Source: an uncultured Lachnospiraceae bacterium | GTDB taxonomy: Bacteria; Bacillota; Clostridia; Lachnospirales; Lachnospiraceae | NCBI GenBank assembly: GCA_910579935.1 | Contig: CAJTVQ010000068.1 | Span: 1 to 15,519, forward strand | DNA: 15,519 bases | Direction: 5' to 3' | Part shown: positions 1 through 6,681 of the stretch, piece after piece | Layout: the number at the start of each line of letters is the position of its first letter | Numbering within the stretch: the first letter of the stretch is position 1 | Program-made: the position numbers and the translations under genes | Notes under the pieces: generated by a model | What the model was told of the DNA's origin: nothing | Databases searched by the model: none | What the model saw: the letters and a program-made list of their open reading frames with translations, nothing else

Positions 1-122
1 GCGGAAGATGGAGTCGATGCGGGCATCGACGACTGATGACAACGTGGCATTTGCGTACTCAGACAAGTCAAATGTAAAGATTTATTTCTTAACAGTTCCT
101 TAGTCTCATCCTTTCCGCCCGA
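1..122. other. Unassigned left edge
   Basis: No gene can be named here. On the + strand one frame is open from the edge and stops at 34-36 (ending VDAGIDD), and another is open until 101-103 (ending YFLTVP). Either could be the last residues of a gene entering from the left, but neither is long enough to recognise. The sequence from about 55 to 103 is AT-rich and could be the flank of a mobile element or plain intergenic DNA. No T-rich hairpin terminator is visible for the convergent minus-strand gene that ends at 123. Confidence 0.3.
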
Positions 123-737
123 TCAGGACGCCGGCGCTTCCATTGTAATGTCTTTCCCCATATTCGGAAAATCCGCCGCCCATGCCGCGTCTGCAATAAA
201 AAGAAGAAGCAGGACCAGACAGGCCAGCTGCAGCCCCCGCCTGCCCTTTTCCCTCTTACAGATTTTCCGGTAAAGCAGACGCAGATACGGAACGGCGTAA
301 CAGACCAGCAGCCAGCCTCCCACTCCGAACAAAAGGCCGCCAAGCAGGCAGATCCGTCCGCTGACGTTCAAAAATTCCCCGCTGTAATCCCACCAGCGGA
401 TTCCCCAAGTCCTTTCCAATACATAACTTACCGAATATTCCAAAATAGAACAAAGGGACATTGAAACAAAAAACACCCATACCGGTTTGTACTCCAAACG
501 CTTCAGGACAAATACCAGCAATATTCCCCCACAGCCGTAAACCGGCAGCCAGGGTCCGGATAATACTCCCCTGTTCACAAATTCACCGTCTTTCACCAGA
601 TAAATTCCCACTTCCCACAGCCATCCGAAAAAGGACAGCAGGAAAAACAGGGGAAGATAAAAAAAGAATCCATAAATTTCTCCCGAACGCTTCCCGATCC
701 ATTCCGCATATTTCGATTTTCCCTGTCTGTACTCCAT
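123..737 (-). CDS. CmpB-type putative ABC transporter permease (PF06541-like membrane protein)
   Basis: This 204-residue multi-pass membrane protein has hydrophobic segments at about residues 22-47, 65-80, 86-107, 129-155 and 169-188. Family-type motifs are clear: FFGWLWEV (36-43), NRGVLSGPWLPVYGCGG (55-71), LEYSVSYVLE followed by WWDYS (99-119), and NVSGRICL (124-131). These are the hallmarks of the family annotated as 'putative ABC transporter permease' (CmpB). The name is historical, and no nucleotide-binding partner lies beside it, so the transport role is unproven. The ATG at 737 has only a GGAG about 11 bases upstream, a weak ribosome site. A short hairpin (751-771) lies in the leader. 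The gene is divergent from the ECF S component and stands alone. The final residues after the last membrane segment carry no recognisable domain. Confidence 0.85.
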   Translation of the reverse strand: MEYRQGKSKYAEWIGKRSGEIYGFFFYLPLFFLLSFFGWLWEVGIYLVKDGEFVNRGVLSGPWLPVYGCGGILLVFVLKRLEYKPVWVFFVSMSLCSILEYSVSYVLERTWGIRWWDYSGEFLNVSGRICLLGGLLFGVGGWLLVCYAVPYLRLLYRKICKREKGRRGLQLACLVLLLLFIADAAWAADFPNMGKDITMEAPAS

Positions 738-750
738 CTCTTTCTCTTCT

Positions 751-771
751 CCGGCATGATGTACCTGCCGG
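751..771 (-). promoter_or_regulatory. Small leader hairpin next to the ribosome site of the CmpB gene
   Basis: CCGGCA (751-756) and TGCCGG (766-771) form a 6-bp GC-rich stem with a 9-base loop. The stem ends on the GGAG that is the only ribosome-site candidate for the ATG at 737. It could dampen translation, but a stem this short may be chance. Confidence 0.25.
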
Positions 772-955
772 GTTCCTTTTCCTTCTATATTTCATCTTTC
801 TTCCATTTTCCCCTGTCCGGTCAAAATTATTCCCGTGGCATCACAGAAACCAAGCACTGACCAAATAAGTCAATATTCGGTTTCAGTTTTCTTCCCTGTT
901 TCCCGTCTGCCCCGTACTTTGTTTTGTGGTATGGTCAAAAATTCTTTAAATGGCT

Positions 956-984
956 CTTTCAGCAATGCCATTTTTGCGTATAAT
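956..984 (+). promoter_or_regulatory. Candidate sigma-A promoter for the ECF S component
   Basis: A perfect -10 TATAAT lies at 979-984, preceded after 17 bases by a poor -35 (CTTTCA, 956-961). Transcription would begin near 991, giving a leader of about 38 bases. That is too short for a vitamin riboswitch, so this vitamin-type transporter gene does not appear to be riboswitch-controlled at this promoter. Confidence 0.5.
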
Positions 985-1028
985 GTGTTTCAGATAAGAT
1001 GTTAAAAGCGATGGAGGATTATGAAATT

Positions 1029-1643
1029 ATGGAACATTCCAAAAATGAACACATTCAGAAAATTGTATTTACCGGCGTAATTGCCGCTCTTTCCTATGTG
1101 GTGTTTACGTTTCTGCAGATTAAGATCACCCTTCCGGGCGGGGATGCCACTTCCATCCACCTCGGCAATGCAGTCTGCGTGCTCGGCGCGCTGCTGCTGG
1201 GCGGCGTTTACGGTGGGCTGGGCGGCGCAATCGGCATGACCATCGGGGACCTGCTGGATCCGGTCTATATTGTCTACGCACCGAAGACCTTTCTCCTGAA
1301 ATTCTGCATCGGCCTGATAACCGGATTGGTGGCCCATACATTCGGACACATTGCGGCCGAAACGGATAGCGGAAAAGTTTTAAAATGGACCATTACGGCA
1401 GCGGTCAGCGGCCTGCTGTTCAATGTTATCTTTGACCCGCTGACCGGCTACTTCTATAAACTGGTCATCTTAGGCAAACCGGCCGCCGAACTTACACTGG
1501 CATGGAACCTGGCCTCCACTTCCATCAATGCGGTGACTTCTGCCATCGCTTCTGTGGCGGTATATATGGCCCTGCGCCCGGCGCTGAAAAAATCAGGACT
1601 GTTTTTCGACCATATCGGTATGGCAAAAAAACCGGTGTTATGA
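1029..1643 (+). CDS. ECF transporter S component (substrate-binding membrane subunit)
   Basis: This 204-residue integral membrane protein has about six hydrophobic segments and the run of small residues typical of ECF S components: HLGNAVCVLGALLLGG (44-59), then YGGLGGAIGMTIGDLLDP (61-78) and a lysine-containing PKTFLLKFCIGLITG (85-99). It resembles the ECF-ribofla_trS/DUF1393 group (PF07155). It would capture a vitamin or related micronutrient and dock on a shared EcfT-EcfA1-EcfA2 energising module, which is not encoded here. The substrate cannot be read from the sequence. Two in-frame upstream ATGs exist (999, 1011), but only the ATG at 1029 has a ribosome site: GGAGG at 1013-1017, 11 bases ahead. 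Its stop at 1643 directly abuts the stop of the convergent gene at 1644. Confidence 0.87.
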   Translation: MEHSKNEHIQKIVFTGVIAALSYVVFTFLQIKITLPGGDATSIHLGNAVCVLGALLLGGVYGGLGGAIGMTIGDLLDPVYIVYAPKTFLLKFCIGLITGLVAHTFGHIAAETDSGKVLKWTITAAVSGLLFNVIFDPLTGYFYKLVILGKPAAELTLAWNLASTSINAVTSAIASVAVYMALRPALKKSGLFFDHIGMAKKPVL

Positions 1644-2276
1644 TCACAATGCATGAAAGACCGGCTGCATTTCATTATAAGTGCAGAAAAAACGGTACCC
1701 CAGGCTTTTCAGCAAGTGTTTTGCTTCATTCATATATTCCCCCAGGTGTTCCGGTTTATGGCTGTCACTTCCTATCGTGATAATCTCGCCGCCCATCTTC
1801 CGGTATAGTTTCAGGATATCCACAGACGGTGTGGAATCCTGTAATCCATACCGGTGATAAGACGTGTTCAGTTCCAGTCCTTTTCCGTCCCTTATTATCG
1901 TTTCTAATATCTCTTCCACAACAGGTTCTACCTTTTTAAACGGATAAACCCCGTTTGTATCATAGCGGATGATCAGATCCATATGACCGAGTACGCTGTA
2001 ATTCCGGTATGCATTTACAACGTTTAACAGTTCTTCATAGTATTGTTCGTTATATTCCTTTTGGGTTTTACCTTTTTGAAAATCCTGTGTCCAGAATTCT
2101 TTGTCTCCCACCTGATGGATTGACAGAATGACAAAATCAAGAGGGTATCTGGCAAATAAGGCTTCATATTGCGGTATCGTATGCATCTGCATGGCTATGG
2201 CATCCTTCATGACCTGTTCCATCGGATATACAGAGTCATCACTGAACTTTGTATAAACATAATAATCTGCAAACAT
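1644..2276 (-). pseudogene. Decayed PHP-domain phosphatase (histidinol-phosphatase-like), internally deleted
   Basis: The 210-residue frame reads as a PHP phosphohydrolase of the HisK/HisJ type, which usually has about 260-270 residues. The C-terminal two thirds is well kept: LSIHQV (51-56), LGHMDLI (96-102), and GSDSHKPEHLG (169-179) with metal-ligand-type D171 and H173. The N-terminus starts normally, but the family DYHVHT motif is DYYVYT here, so both metal-binding histidines (residues 6 and 8) are tyrosines. The helix ending DAIAM (25-29) then runs straight into QMHTIPQYEA, skipping about 60 residues that normally carry the FTDH metal motif. The deletion is in frame. The ribosome site is intact (GGGAGG, 8 bases before the ATG), so a protein may still be made, but the metal-dependent chemistry should be lost. 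Any sequenced relative of normal length would settle the deletion boundaries. Confidence 0.75.
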
Positions 2277-2570
2277 ACAGTCTTCCTCCCAAAATCATGA
2301 CAATCTTTCATTTCTTTTGCTTATACTACAACAATAACAGACTTTCTTTTTCATTTCTTCCGGAATCGTCTGTATTTTTATAACAATATCCTTTTACATG
2401 GATCAGAAATGGGAAAAAGTTTTGATTCAGTCAGATTGTTTGGGGGAAAGAGGACGCCCCTGTCGGGGTGCTTTGGCGGTTTGGCTGCTCCCCGTTTTCC
2501 ATGCACTTATTCCGGTGGATTTTCATCAGGAGCGCTGTTCAAAAAACAGGATAGAATCCAAAAAAAGTTA
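2277..2570. other. Intergenic gap, no convincing gene
   Basis: The left end holds the leader of the PHP gene. The stretch 2440-2500 is GC-rich with nested short stems, for example GCCCC pairing with GGGGT and CGGGG pairing with CCCCG. It has no T-run and no riboswitch core that I recognise. A 60-codon frame at 2409-2591 lacks a ribosome site and ends inside the padR promoter, so I do not count it as a gene. Confidence 0.5.
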
Positions 2571-2599
2571 TTGACATATAATATTATATGATATATAGT
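2571..2599 (+). promoter_or_regulatory. Strong sigma-A promoter of the padR operon
   Basis: A consensus -35 TTGACA (2571-2576) is followed by a 17-base spacer and a near-consensus -10 TATAGT (2594-2599). This is one of the clearest promoters in the window. A 16-bp palindrome covers the last bases of the -35 and most of the spacer, so an operator-bound protein would block RNA polymerase. Confidence 0.8.
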
Positions 2600-2639
2600 A
2601 TGAATCAAGCAAACATAATATATGACGTATAATATTATA
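2573..2639. repeat. Paired palindromic operator-like repeats (probable PadR sites)
   Basis: Two copies of a 16-base box lie 51 bases apart, start to start: GACATATAATATTATA (2573-2588) and GACGTATAATATTATA (2624-2639), 15 of 16 bases identical. Both contain the perfect palindrome TATAATATTATA. In copy 1 the palindrome extends to 16 bp, CATATAATATTATATG (2575-2590). Copy 1 sits in the promoter spacer and copy 2 about 20-30 bases after the start point. PadR proteins usually bind palindromes at their own promoters, so autorepression is the natural reading. This is inferred from position and symmetry only. Confidence 0.6.
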
Positions 2640-2669
2640 GTTTTCAACGATATTATAAGAGGTACAGGT

Positions 2670-2705
2670 ATGGGAAAGAGAGTGAGGATGGTGCGAAAGG
2701 AGTAA
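2670..2705 (+). CDS. Possible 11-residue basic leader peptide ahead of padR
   Basis: An ATG at 2670 with AAGAGG (2657-2662) 7 bases upstream opens a frame reading MGKRVRMVRKE, with five basic residues of eleven. Its stop (2703-2705) touches the AAAGGAG ribosome site of padR (2696-2702). Translation through it could couple to or affect padR initiation. The frame is short and may be accidental. Confidence 0.25.
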   Translation: MGKRVRMVRKE

Positions 2706-2710
2706 CGGAT

Positions 2711-3028
2711 ATGGTGTTTAATACGGGAGCAGCGTTGTTGGATGCTATTGTCCTTGCAGTTGTGTCCAAGGAGCAGGAGGGTACTTACGGGTATAAGATC
2801 ACACAGGAAGTAAGACAGGTAATCGAGCTGTCAGAGTCCACCCTGTATCCGGTGCTGAGACGGCTGCAGAAGGATGAATGCCTGAGCGTGTACGATATGG
2901 AATGTGCCGGAAGGAACCGGAGATATTATAAGGTGACGGAAAAGGGAATGGCGCAGCTTGGGCTGTACAGGAGCGAATGGAAACGGTATTCCGCAAAAAT
3001 CAGCACAATGTTTGAGGGAGGAAAGTGA
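2711..3028 (+). CDS. PadR-family transcriptional regulator
   Basis: This 105-residue winged-helix protein of the short PadR class has LLDAIVLAVVS (residues 9-19), a YGYKITQEV helix (26-34), the recognition-helix signature ESTLYPVLRRLQKDECL (42-58), and the wing strand GRNRRYYKVTEKG (67-79). The short length, with only a brief C-terminal helix, matches members that control small membrane-protein operons. It probably represses its own operon through the palindromic boxes at 2573-2639 and responds to an unknown signal. The ribosome site AAAGGAG lies 8 bases before the ATG. It is first in a co-directional set with the DUF1700, DUF4097 and PspC genes; DUF1700 starts 16 bases after its stop. No effector can be inferred. 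Confidence 0.92.
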   Translation: MVFNTGAALLDAIVLAVVSKEQEGTYGYKITQEVRQVIELSESTLYPVLRRLQKDECLSVYDMECAGRNRRYYKVTEKGMAQLGLYRSEWKRYSAKISTMFEGGK

Positions 3029-3044
3029 GGACAGGAGGCAGGTT

Positions 3045-3758
3045 ATGAATCGATTGGAATTTATGAAGGAACTGGAAGCGCTTCTCTCCGATATTTCACA
3101 GAGTGAAAGAGAAGAAGCCCTTCAGTATTATAATGACTATCTGAATGACGCCGGTGTGGAAAATGAGCAGGAAGTATTGGATTCTCTCGGTACGCCGCAG
3201 GATTTGGCCAAAGTGATCAAAGAAGGGCTGAGCGATGGAGGCGAGCAGGGAGAATTTACGGAAACCGGTTACAAAAACGAAGCGCTGGGTGAAGAAGTAA
3301 AAAACGAAATAGCCAGAAAGGAAAGATTGGAGAAGGTAAAGGCAGAAGGTGATACCGGCACGAACAATGCAAGACAGCTGTCTCCCGGAATGATCGTATT
3401 GATCATTCTCCTCTGCATTATCGCTCTTCCTGCGGTGGCAGGCATCGCCGCGGGAGTCATTGGTACCGGAGTCGGAATTTTAGGCAGCATTTTAGGTATA
3501 TTATTCGGTATTGCGGCAGCAGGAATTGTTCTGTTTGCAGCGGCGGTCATCCTGATCATCTATGGGATTTGGAACCTGTTTACAGCACCGTTAGCCGGTA
3601 TATGTTTTGTCGGCATGGGCATCCTGTTCGGCGGTTTATCTTTATTTTTCATATGGCTGACTGTCTGGATCTGTGCAAAAGCGATTCCATGGATGATAAG
3701 GGGAATCGTGAAAATCGGAACCAGGCTGCTTCGGGGAAAGGGGGCGGATAACACATGA
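3045..3758 (+). CDS. DUF1700-family membrane protein
   Basis: This 237-residue protein has a cytosolic helical head (residues 1-60: NRLEFMKELEALLSDI, then EREEALQYYNDYLNDAG and LGTPQDLAKVI), an acidic, lysine-rich linker (61-112), and four hydrophobic segments at about 115-138, 140-160, 160-178 and 184-211 rich in glycine and alanine. The head is the DUF1700/HAAS signature that nearly always follows a PadR gene. The ATG at 3045 is preferred over upstream in-frame codons because AGGAGG (3033-3038) lies 6 bases ahead and the protein then begins exactly at the family N-terminus. Its stop overlaps the next start (ATGA at 3755-3758), so it is probably translationally coupled to the DUF4097 protein. 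The head may interact with PadR and link membrane state to transcription; that is inference, and the biochemical role is unknown. Confidence 0.88.
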   Translation: MNRLEFMKELEALLSDISQSEREEALQYYNDYLNDAGVENEQEVLDSLGTPQDLAKVIKEGLSDGGEQGEFTETGYKNEALGEEVKNEIARKERLEKVKAEGDTGTNNARQLSPGMIVLIILLCIIALPAVAGIAAGVIGTGVGILGSILGILFGIAAAGIVLFAAAVILIIYGIWNLFTAPLAGICFVGMGILFGGLSLFFIWLTVWICAKAIPWMIRGIVKIGTRLLRGKGADNT

Positions 3759-4798
3759 AAAAATTTACCAAAGTATGTCTGATCACTTCATTGCTTTTTA
3801 TTATAATAGGCGGTACGCTGTGTGCGGTCGGAGCTGCGGCCGGCGGCTGGCGGCTGGCAAGGGAATTGGGGACGAACAATTCACTGGTCTGGTTTGCATG
3901 GGAAATACCCGGACATTATGGCTGGCGGCATTGGTATGACTGGGATGATTTGGAGGATTTGGAGGATATAAAAGAAGCGAACGACCTGAAAATCCATTCC
4001 GGTTCCGGACATGAAACGGCGGCAGGCAACGAAATCCATCATGATGAGACAGCCGGTACGGATGCGGGGACTTCCGCCGGGAATGCATCACAAGACTATG
4101 AAAATACGGGGGTACGGGCAGCAGACGTAAAAAATCTCCAAATTGAAATCGGCGGCGCCGCCGTGTATCTGTATGAGTCAGAAGATGATTTTTTCAGGAT
4201 AAAGACAGAAGGAAAGGGAACATACCGAAGCTATGAAAAAGGCGGAACTTTCTATCTGGAAGGCAATCTGGATCATAAATGGGTGAAAAACGGAATCAGC
4301 AATGAGGAAAAAGTGTATCTGTGCCTGCCAAAAGGGATTGTTTTCCATGAAGCCGATATCGAAATAGGCGCAGGATGGATGGAAATCGACATTCTGTCTG
4401 CAGATGAAATCAGTTTGTCTGCAGGTGCCGGAGGAATTGCCGCAAATAAGCTGGCCTGTACCGAACTGGAAGTGGACACGGGCGCCGGCGAAGTCACATT
4501 GTATGACGTGACGGCACAGAAGATGGACGTGGAGAACGGGTTGGGCAGCACTTATGTCAAAGGCATGGTGAGCTACAAAATTGATATAGAATGCGGCATG
4601 GGCAATACCGAGCTGGAACTGACGGGCAGCGAAACGGATTATAATTATGACATCGAATGCGCAATGGGCAGCATTGATATCGGAGACAAAAGTTACGGCG
4701 CACTGGCGGAAAATATTTACACCAATAACAAAGCTCCGGGGGAATGTTCGATAGAATGTTCCATGGGAACGGTCAGCATTTCCTTTTCCAATCCCTGA
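3755..4798 (+). CDS. DUF4097-family beta-helical protein with N-terminal membrane anchor
   Basis: This 347-residue protein has a lysine-bearing start (MKKFTK), one hydrophobic segment (7-30) acting as signal anchor or uncleaved signal, a Trp/Asp-rich stretch (45-72), a low-complexity linker (80-118), and a DUF4097-type beta-solenoid from about 123 to 345. Seven rung turns share a small-residue motif: EIGAG (203), SAGAG (222), DTGAG (241), ENGLG (260), ECGMG (279), ECAMG (301) and ECSMG (334). The first five are exactly 19 residues apart. The last three all carry a Glu-Cys pair. The bulk is predicted to lie outside the membrane as a putative adhesin or sensor of envelope state, though its ligand is unknown. 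The four-base overlap with the upstream gene marks it as the same operon. Confidence 0.85.
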   Translation: MKKFTKVCLITSLLFIIIGGTLCAVGAAAGGWRLARELGTNNSLVWFAWEIPGHYGWRHWYDWDDLEDLEDIKEANDLKIHSGSGHETAAGNEIHHDETAGTDAGTSAGNASQDYENTGVRAADVKNLQIEIGGAAVYLYESEDDFFRIKTEGKGTYRSYEKGGTFYLEGNLDHKWVKNGISNEEKVYLCLPKGIVFHEADIEIGAGWMEIDILSADEISLSAGAGGIAANKLACTELEVDTGAGEVTLYDVTAQKMDVENGLGSTYVKGMVSYKIDIECGMGNTELELTGSETDYNYDIECAMGSIDIGDKSYGALAENIYTNNKAPGECSIECSMGTVSISFSNP

Positions 4799-4874
4799 GC
4801 CGTACAGGGAAGCAGAACGGCACAAATACAAATGAACCGAATAAAAAATAAAAGAAAGAAAGGAAAGAAAAATT

Positions 4875-5069
4875 ATGCCAAACGATTACAAGAAACTATT
4901 AAGATCTAAAACAAACCGGACAATCTGCGGGGTATGCGGAGGCTTAGGGGAATATATCGGAGTAGACCCCACCGTGGTGAGGATCATATGGCTGATCGCA
5001 AGCATCTGCAGCGTGGGAACGGGATTTGTCGTATATCTGCTGGCGGCAATCATTATTCCGGAGGAATAA
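4875..5069 (+). CDS. PspC-domain membrane protein
   Basis: This 64-residue protein is essentially one PspC domain: KKLLRSKTNRTICGVCGGLGEYIGVDPTVVR in two blocks (residues 6-36), followed by one long hydrophobic segment, IIWLIASICSVGTGFVVYLLAAIIIPEE (37-64). PspC proteins sit in the cytoplasmic membrane and take part in envelope-stress responses in the phage-shock system. In Firmicutes the short stand-alone form is common next to PadR/DUF4097 genes. A purine-rich leader with AAGGA (4860-4864) lies about 10 bases before the ATG. The 76-base gap to the DUF4097 gene has no terminator, so it is probably the last gene of the operon, ending at the strong hairpin 5088-5122. Confidence 0.92.
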   Translation: MPNDYKKLLRSKTNRTICGVCGGLGEYIGVDPTVVRIIWLIASICSVGTGFVVYLLAAIIIPEE

Positions 5070-5087
5070 CCGAAACCGGACGTAAAA

Positions 5088-5122
5088 GACAGACAGGAGG
5101 GACTTATTCCCTCCTGTCTGTC
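5088..5122. terminator. Strong hairpin terminator between pspC and pdxT
   Basis: GACAGACAGGAGGGA (5088-5102) and its exact complement (5108-5122) form a 15-bp stem with a 5-base loop. The + strand continues ATAATCTGTTTTCT, and the minus strand continues with TTTTACG. It therefore can serve both the padR operon and, less strongly, the convergent pdxST operon. Confidence 0.85.
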
Positions 5123-5138
5123 ATAATCTGTTTTCTAC

Positions 5139-5167
5139 CGCGCCGTAACTCTTCTGCGCGTTTTTTT
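5139..5167 (+). terminator. Second, weaker terminator on the + strand
   Basis: CGCGC (5139-5143) can pair with GCGCG (5156-5160) around a 12-base loop, directly followed by seven T residues (5161-5167). The stem is short, but the T-run is the best of the pair and would back up the hairpin at 5088-5122. Confidence 0.45.
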
Positions 5168-5198
5168 CCTGTCATGGACATCTCGAAAAGCCAGTGTT

Positions 5199-5765
5199 TC
5201 ACTCTCCCGCTCTCTCAAACAGCATTTCATAAACCGTCCGCACCCCTGCCAGCTCCGGATGAAACGCTACGCCGATCTGGTTTCCATACCGGACTGCCAC
5301 GATACGCCCGTCTACCTCGGCTAATATCTCCACGCCTTCTCCCACACGCCCGATATAGGGCGCGCGGATGAAAACCATGGGAATTTCTCCCCTGTCCCCA
5401 AAAGGCGCTGTCGTCCGGAAACTTCCAAGCTGTCTCCCATAGGCGTTGCGCTTCACGGTTACGGGCATGGTCGCCAGATGATGAGCTTCCCCGTCCGACA
5501 GTTCCCCCGCCAGCAGAATCAGTCCGGCACAGGTTCCAAGAACCGGCAGGCCGTCTTCGATTTTTTTCTTTAACGGTACCAGCAGGTTCAGTTCCCTCAG
5601 CAATTTGCCCATGACCGTGCTTTCCCCGCCCGGCAGGAGCAGGACGTCAAATTCCTGCTGCAGGTCCGTCTCCTGCCTGATTTCAAAATACTCCACTCCC
5701 ATTTCGTCTAACATATGTTCCTGCTCCGCAAAGGCCCCCTGAAGGGCAAGTACCGCTGCTTTCAT
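5199..5765 (-). CDS. pdxT: Pyridoxal 5'-phosphate synthase, glutaminase subunit PdxT
   Basis: This 188-residue class-I glutamine amidotransferase hydrolyses glutamine and passes ammonia to PdxS for PLP synthesis. It begins with the family MKAAVLALQGAFAEQ. It carries the oxyanion-region LLLPGGESTVMGKL (42-55), nucleophile C79 in LGTCAGLILLA, the PdxT signature VKRNAYGRQLGSF (104-116), and the His-Glu pair H169/E171 in FHPEL. All catalytic residues are present and the length is normal. The ATG at 5765 gives the exact family N-terminus; an upstream TTG (5801) is open but adds residues foreign to the family. It follows pdxS by 43 bases on the same transcript and ends facing the padR operon terminators. 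Confidence 0.96.
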   Translation of the reverse strand: MKAAVLALQGAFAEQEHMLDEMGVEYFEIRQETDLQQEFDVLLLPGGESTVMGKLLRELNLLVPLKKKIEDGLPVLGTCAGLILLAGELSDGEAHHLATMPVTVKRNAYGRQLGSFRTTAPFGDRGEIPMVFIRAPYIGRVGEGVEILAEVDGRIVAVRYGNQIGVAFHPELAGVRTVYEMLFERAGE

Positions 5766-5808
5766 TTTTATAAACCGCCTTTCTGCACTGCTTTCCTGCA
5801 AGTTTTCT

Positions 5809-6681
5809 TTACTTTCCGCGCTCCGCCATCAAAAGTTCGATTTCACTTTCATTGATTCCCACCATCGCTTCTCCCAAATCTTCCGACAGTTTAGCCAAAA
5901 GAGCTGCATCCTTATAATTGGTTACCGCTTTTACGATCGCCTGGGCCCGTTTTGCCGGATTGCCCGATTTGAAAATGCCGGAACCCACGAAGACGCCTTC
6001 CGCCCCCAGCTGCATCATCAGCGCCGCATCCGCCGGAGTTGCGATTCCCCCTGCCGCAAAGTTCACCACGGGCAGTTTCCCGTGTTCCTGCACATACTGT
6101 ACCAGTTCATAAGGCACCTGCAGTTCTTTGGCCGCCTGATACAGTTCCTCACTGCGCATGGAAGTGAGTTCCGCAATCTGTTTATTCATCTTCCGCATAT
6201 GGCGCACTGCCTGCACCACATCACCCGTTCCCGGCTCCCCTTTGGTACGTATCATGGAAGCGCCTTCCGTAATCCGGCGCAGCGCCTCTCCCAAATCCTT
6301 AGCCCCGCAGACAAAAGGCACTTTAAACTGCGTCTTGTCAATATGGTACACATCATCCGCCGGAGACAGCACCTCGCTCTCGTCAATATAGTCAATTTCA
6401 ACCGCCTCTAAAATCTGCGCCTCCGCAAAATGCCCGATCCTGCATTTCGCCATGACCGGAATCGAAACCGCCTCCTGTATTTCCTTTATCATCTTCGGGT
6501 CGCTCATCCTCGCCACTCCTCCTGCGGCCCTGATATCCGCCGGAATCTTCTCAAGCGCCATAACCGCGCAGGCCCCTGCCTCCTGTGCAATCCTCGCCTG
6601 CTCCGGCGTGGTCACATCCATAATCACCCCGCCTTTCAGCATCTGGGCCAGTTCCTTGTTTAATTCATACCTTTCATTCAT
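5809..6681 (-). CDS. pdxS: Pyridoxal 5'-phosphate synthase, synthase subunit PdxS
   Basis: This (beta/alpha)8 barrel makes PLP from ribose 5-phosphate, glyceraldehyde 3-phosphate and ammonia supplied by PdxT; in the family it forms a dodecamer with twelve PdxT subunits. Key residues are in place: the Asp in VIMDVTTPEQA, the Lys in PVMAKCRIGHF that holds the first intermediate, and the Lys in RTKGEPGTG. With the longer start they fall at 24, 81 and 149, as in the B. subtilis enzyme. The downstream signatures VNFAAGGIATPADAA and GVFVGSGIFKSGNP are also intact. Start choice: the ATG at 6687 touches the AGGAGGA ribosome site, while the in-frame ATG two codons later (6681) has AGGAGG (6689-6694) at an ideal 7 bases, so 6681 is preferred (290 residues). 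It is first gene of pdxS-pdxT, with operator-like boxes upstream. Confidence 0.97.
   Translation of the reverse strand: MNERYELNKELAQMLKGGVIMDVTTPEQARIAQEAGACAVMALEKIPADIRAAGGVARMSDPKMIKEIQEAVSIPVMAKCRIGHFAEAQILEAVEIDYIDESEVLSPADDVYHIDKTQFKVPFVCGAKDLGEALRRITEGASMIRTKGEPGTGDVVQAVRHMRKMNKQIAELTSMRSEELYQAAKELQVPYELVQYVQEHGKLPVVNFAAGGIATPADAALMMQLGAEGVFVGSGIFKSGNPAKRAQAIVKAVTNYKDAALLAKLSEDLGEAMVGINESEIELLMAERGK

Noticed and set aside
1002..1349. Minus-strand frame opposite the ECF S component
   Set aside because: Shadow frame: the + strand translation has clear membrane-protein motifs and a ribosome site, while this one has neither.
2440..2515. GC-rich nested stems resembling a riboswitch (CGGGGTGC start)
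   Set aside because: The TPP core CTGAGA and other riboswitch consensus elements are absent, and the stretch lies upstream of the padR promoter, so it would not be in that transcript.
2409..2591. 60-codon + strand frame upstream of padR
   Set aside because: It has no ribosome site, its composition is unlike neighbouring proteins, and its end lies inside the -35/spacer of the padR promoter.
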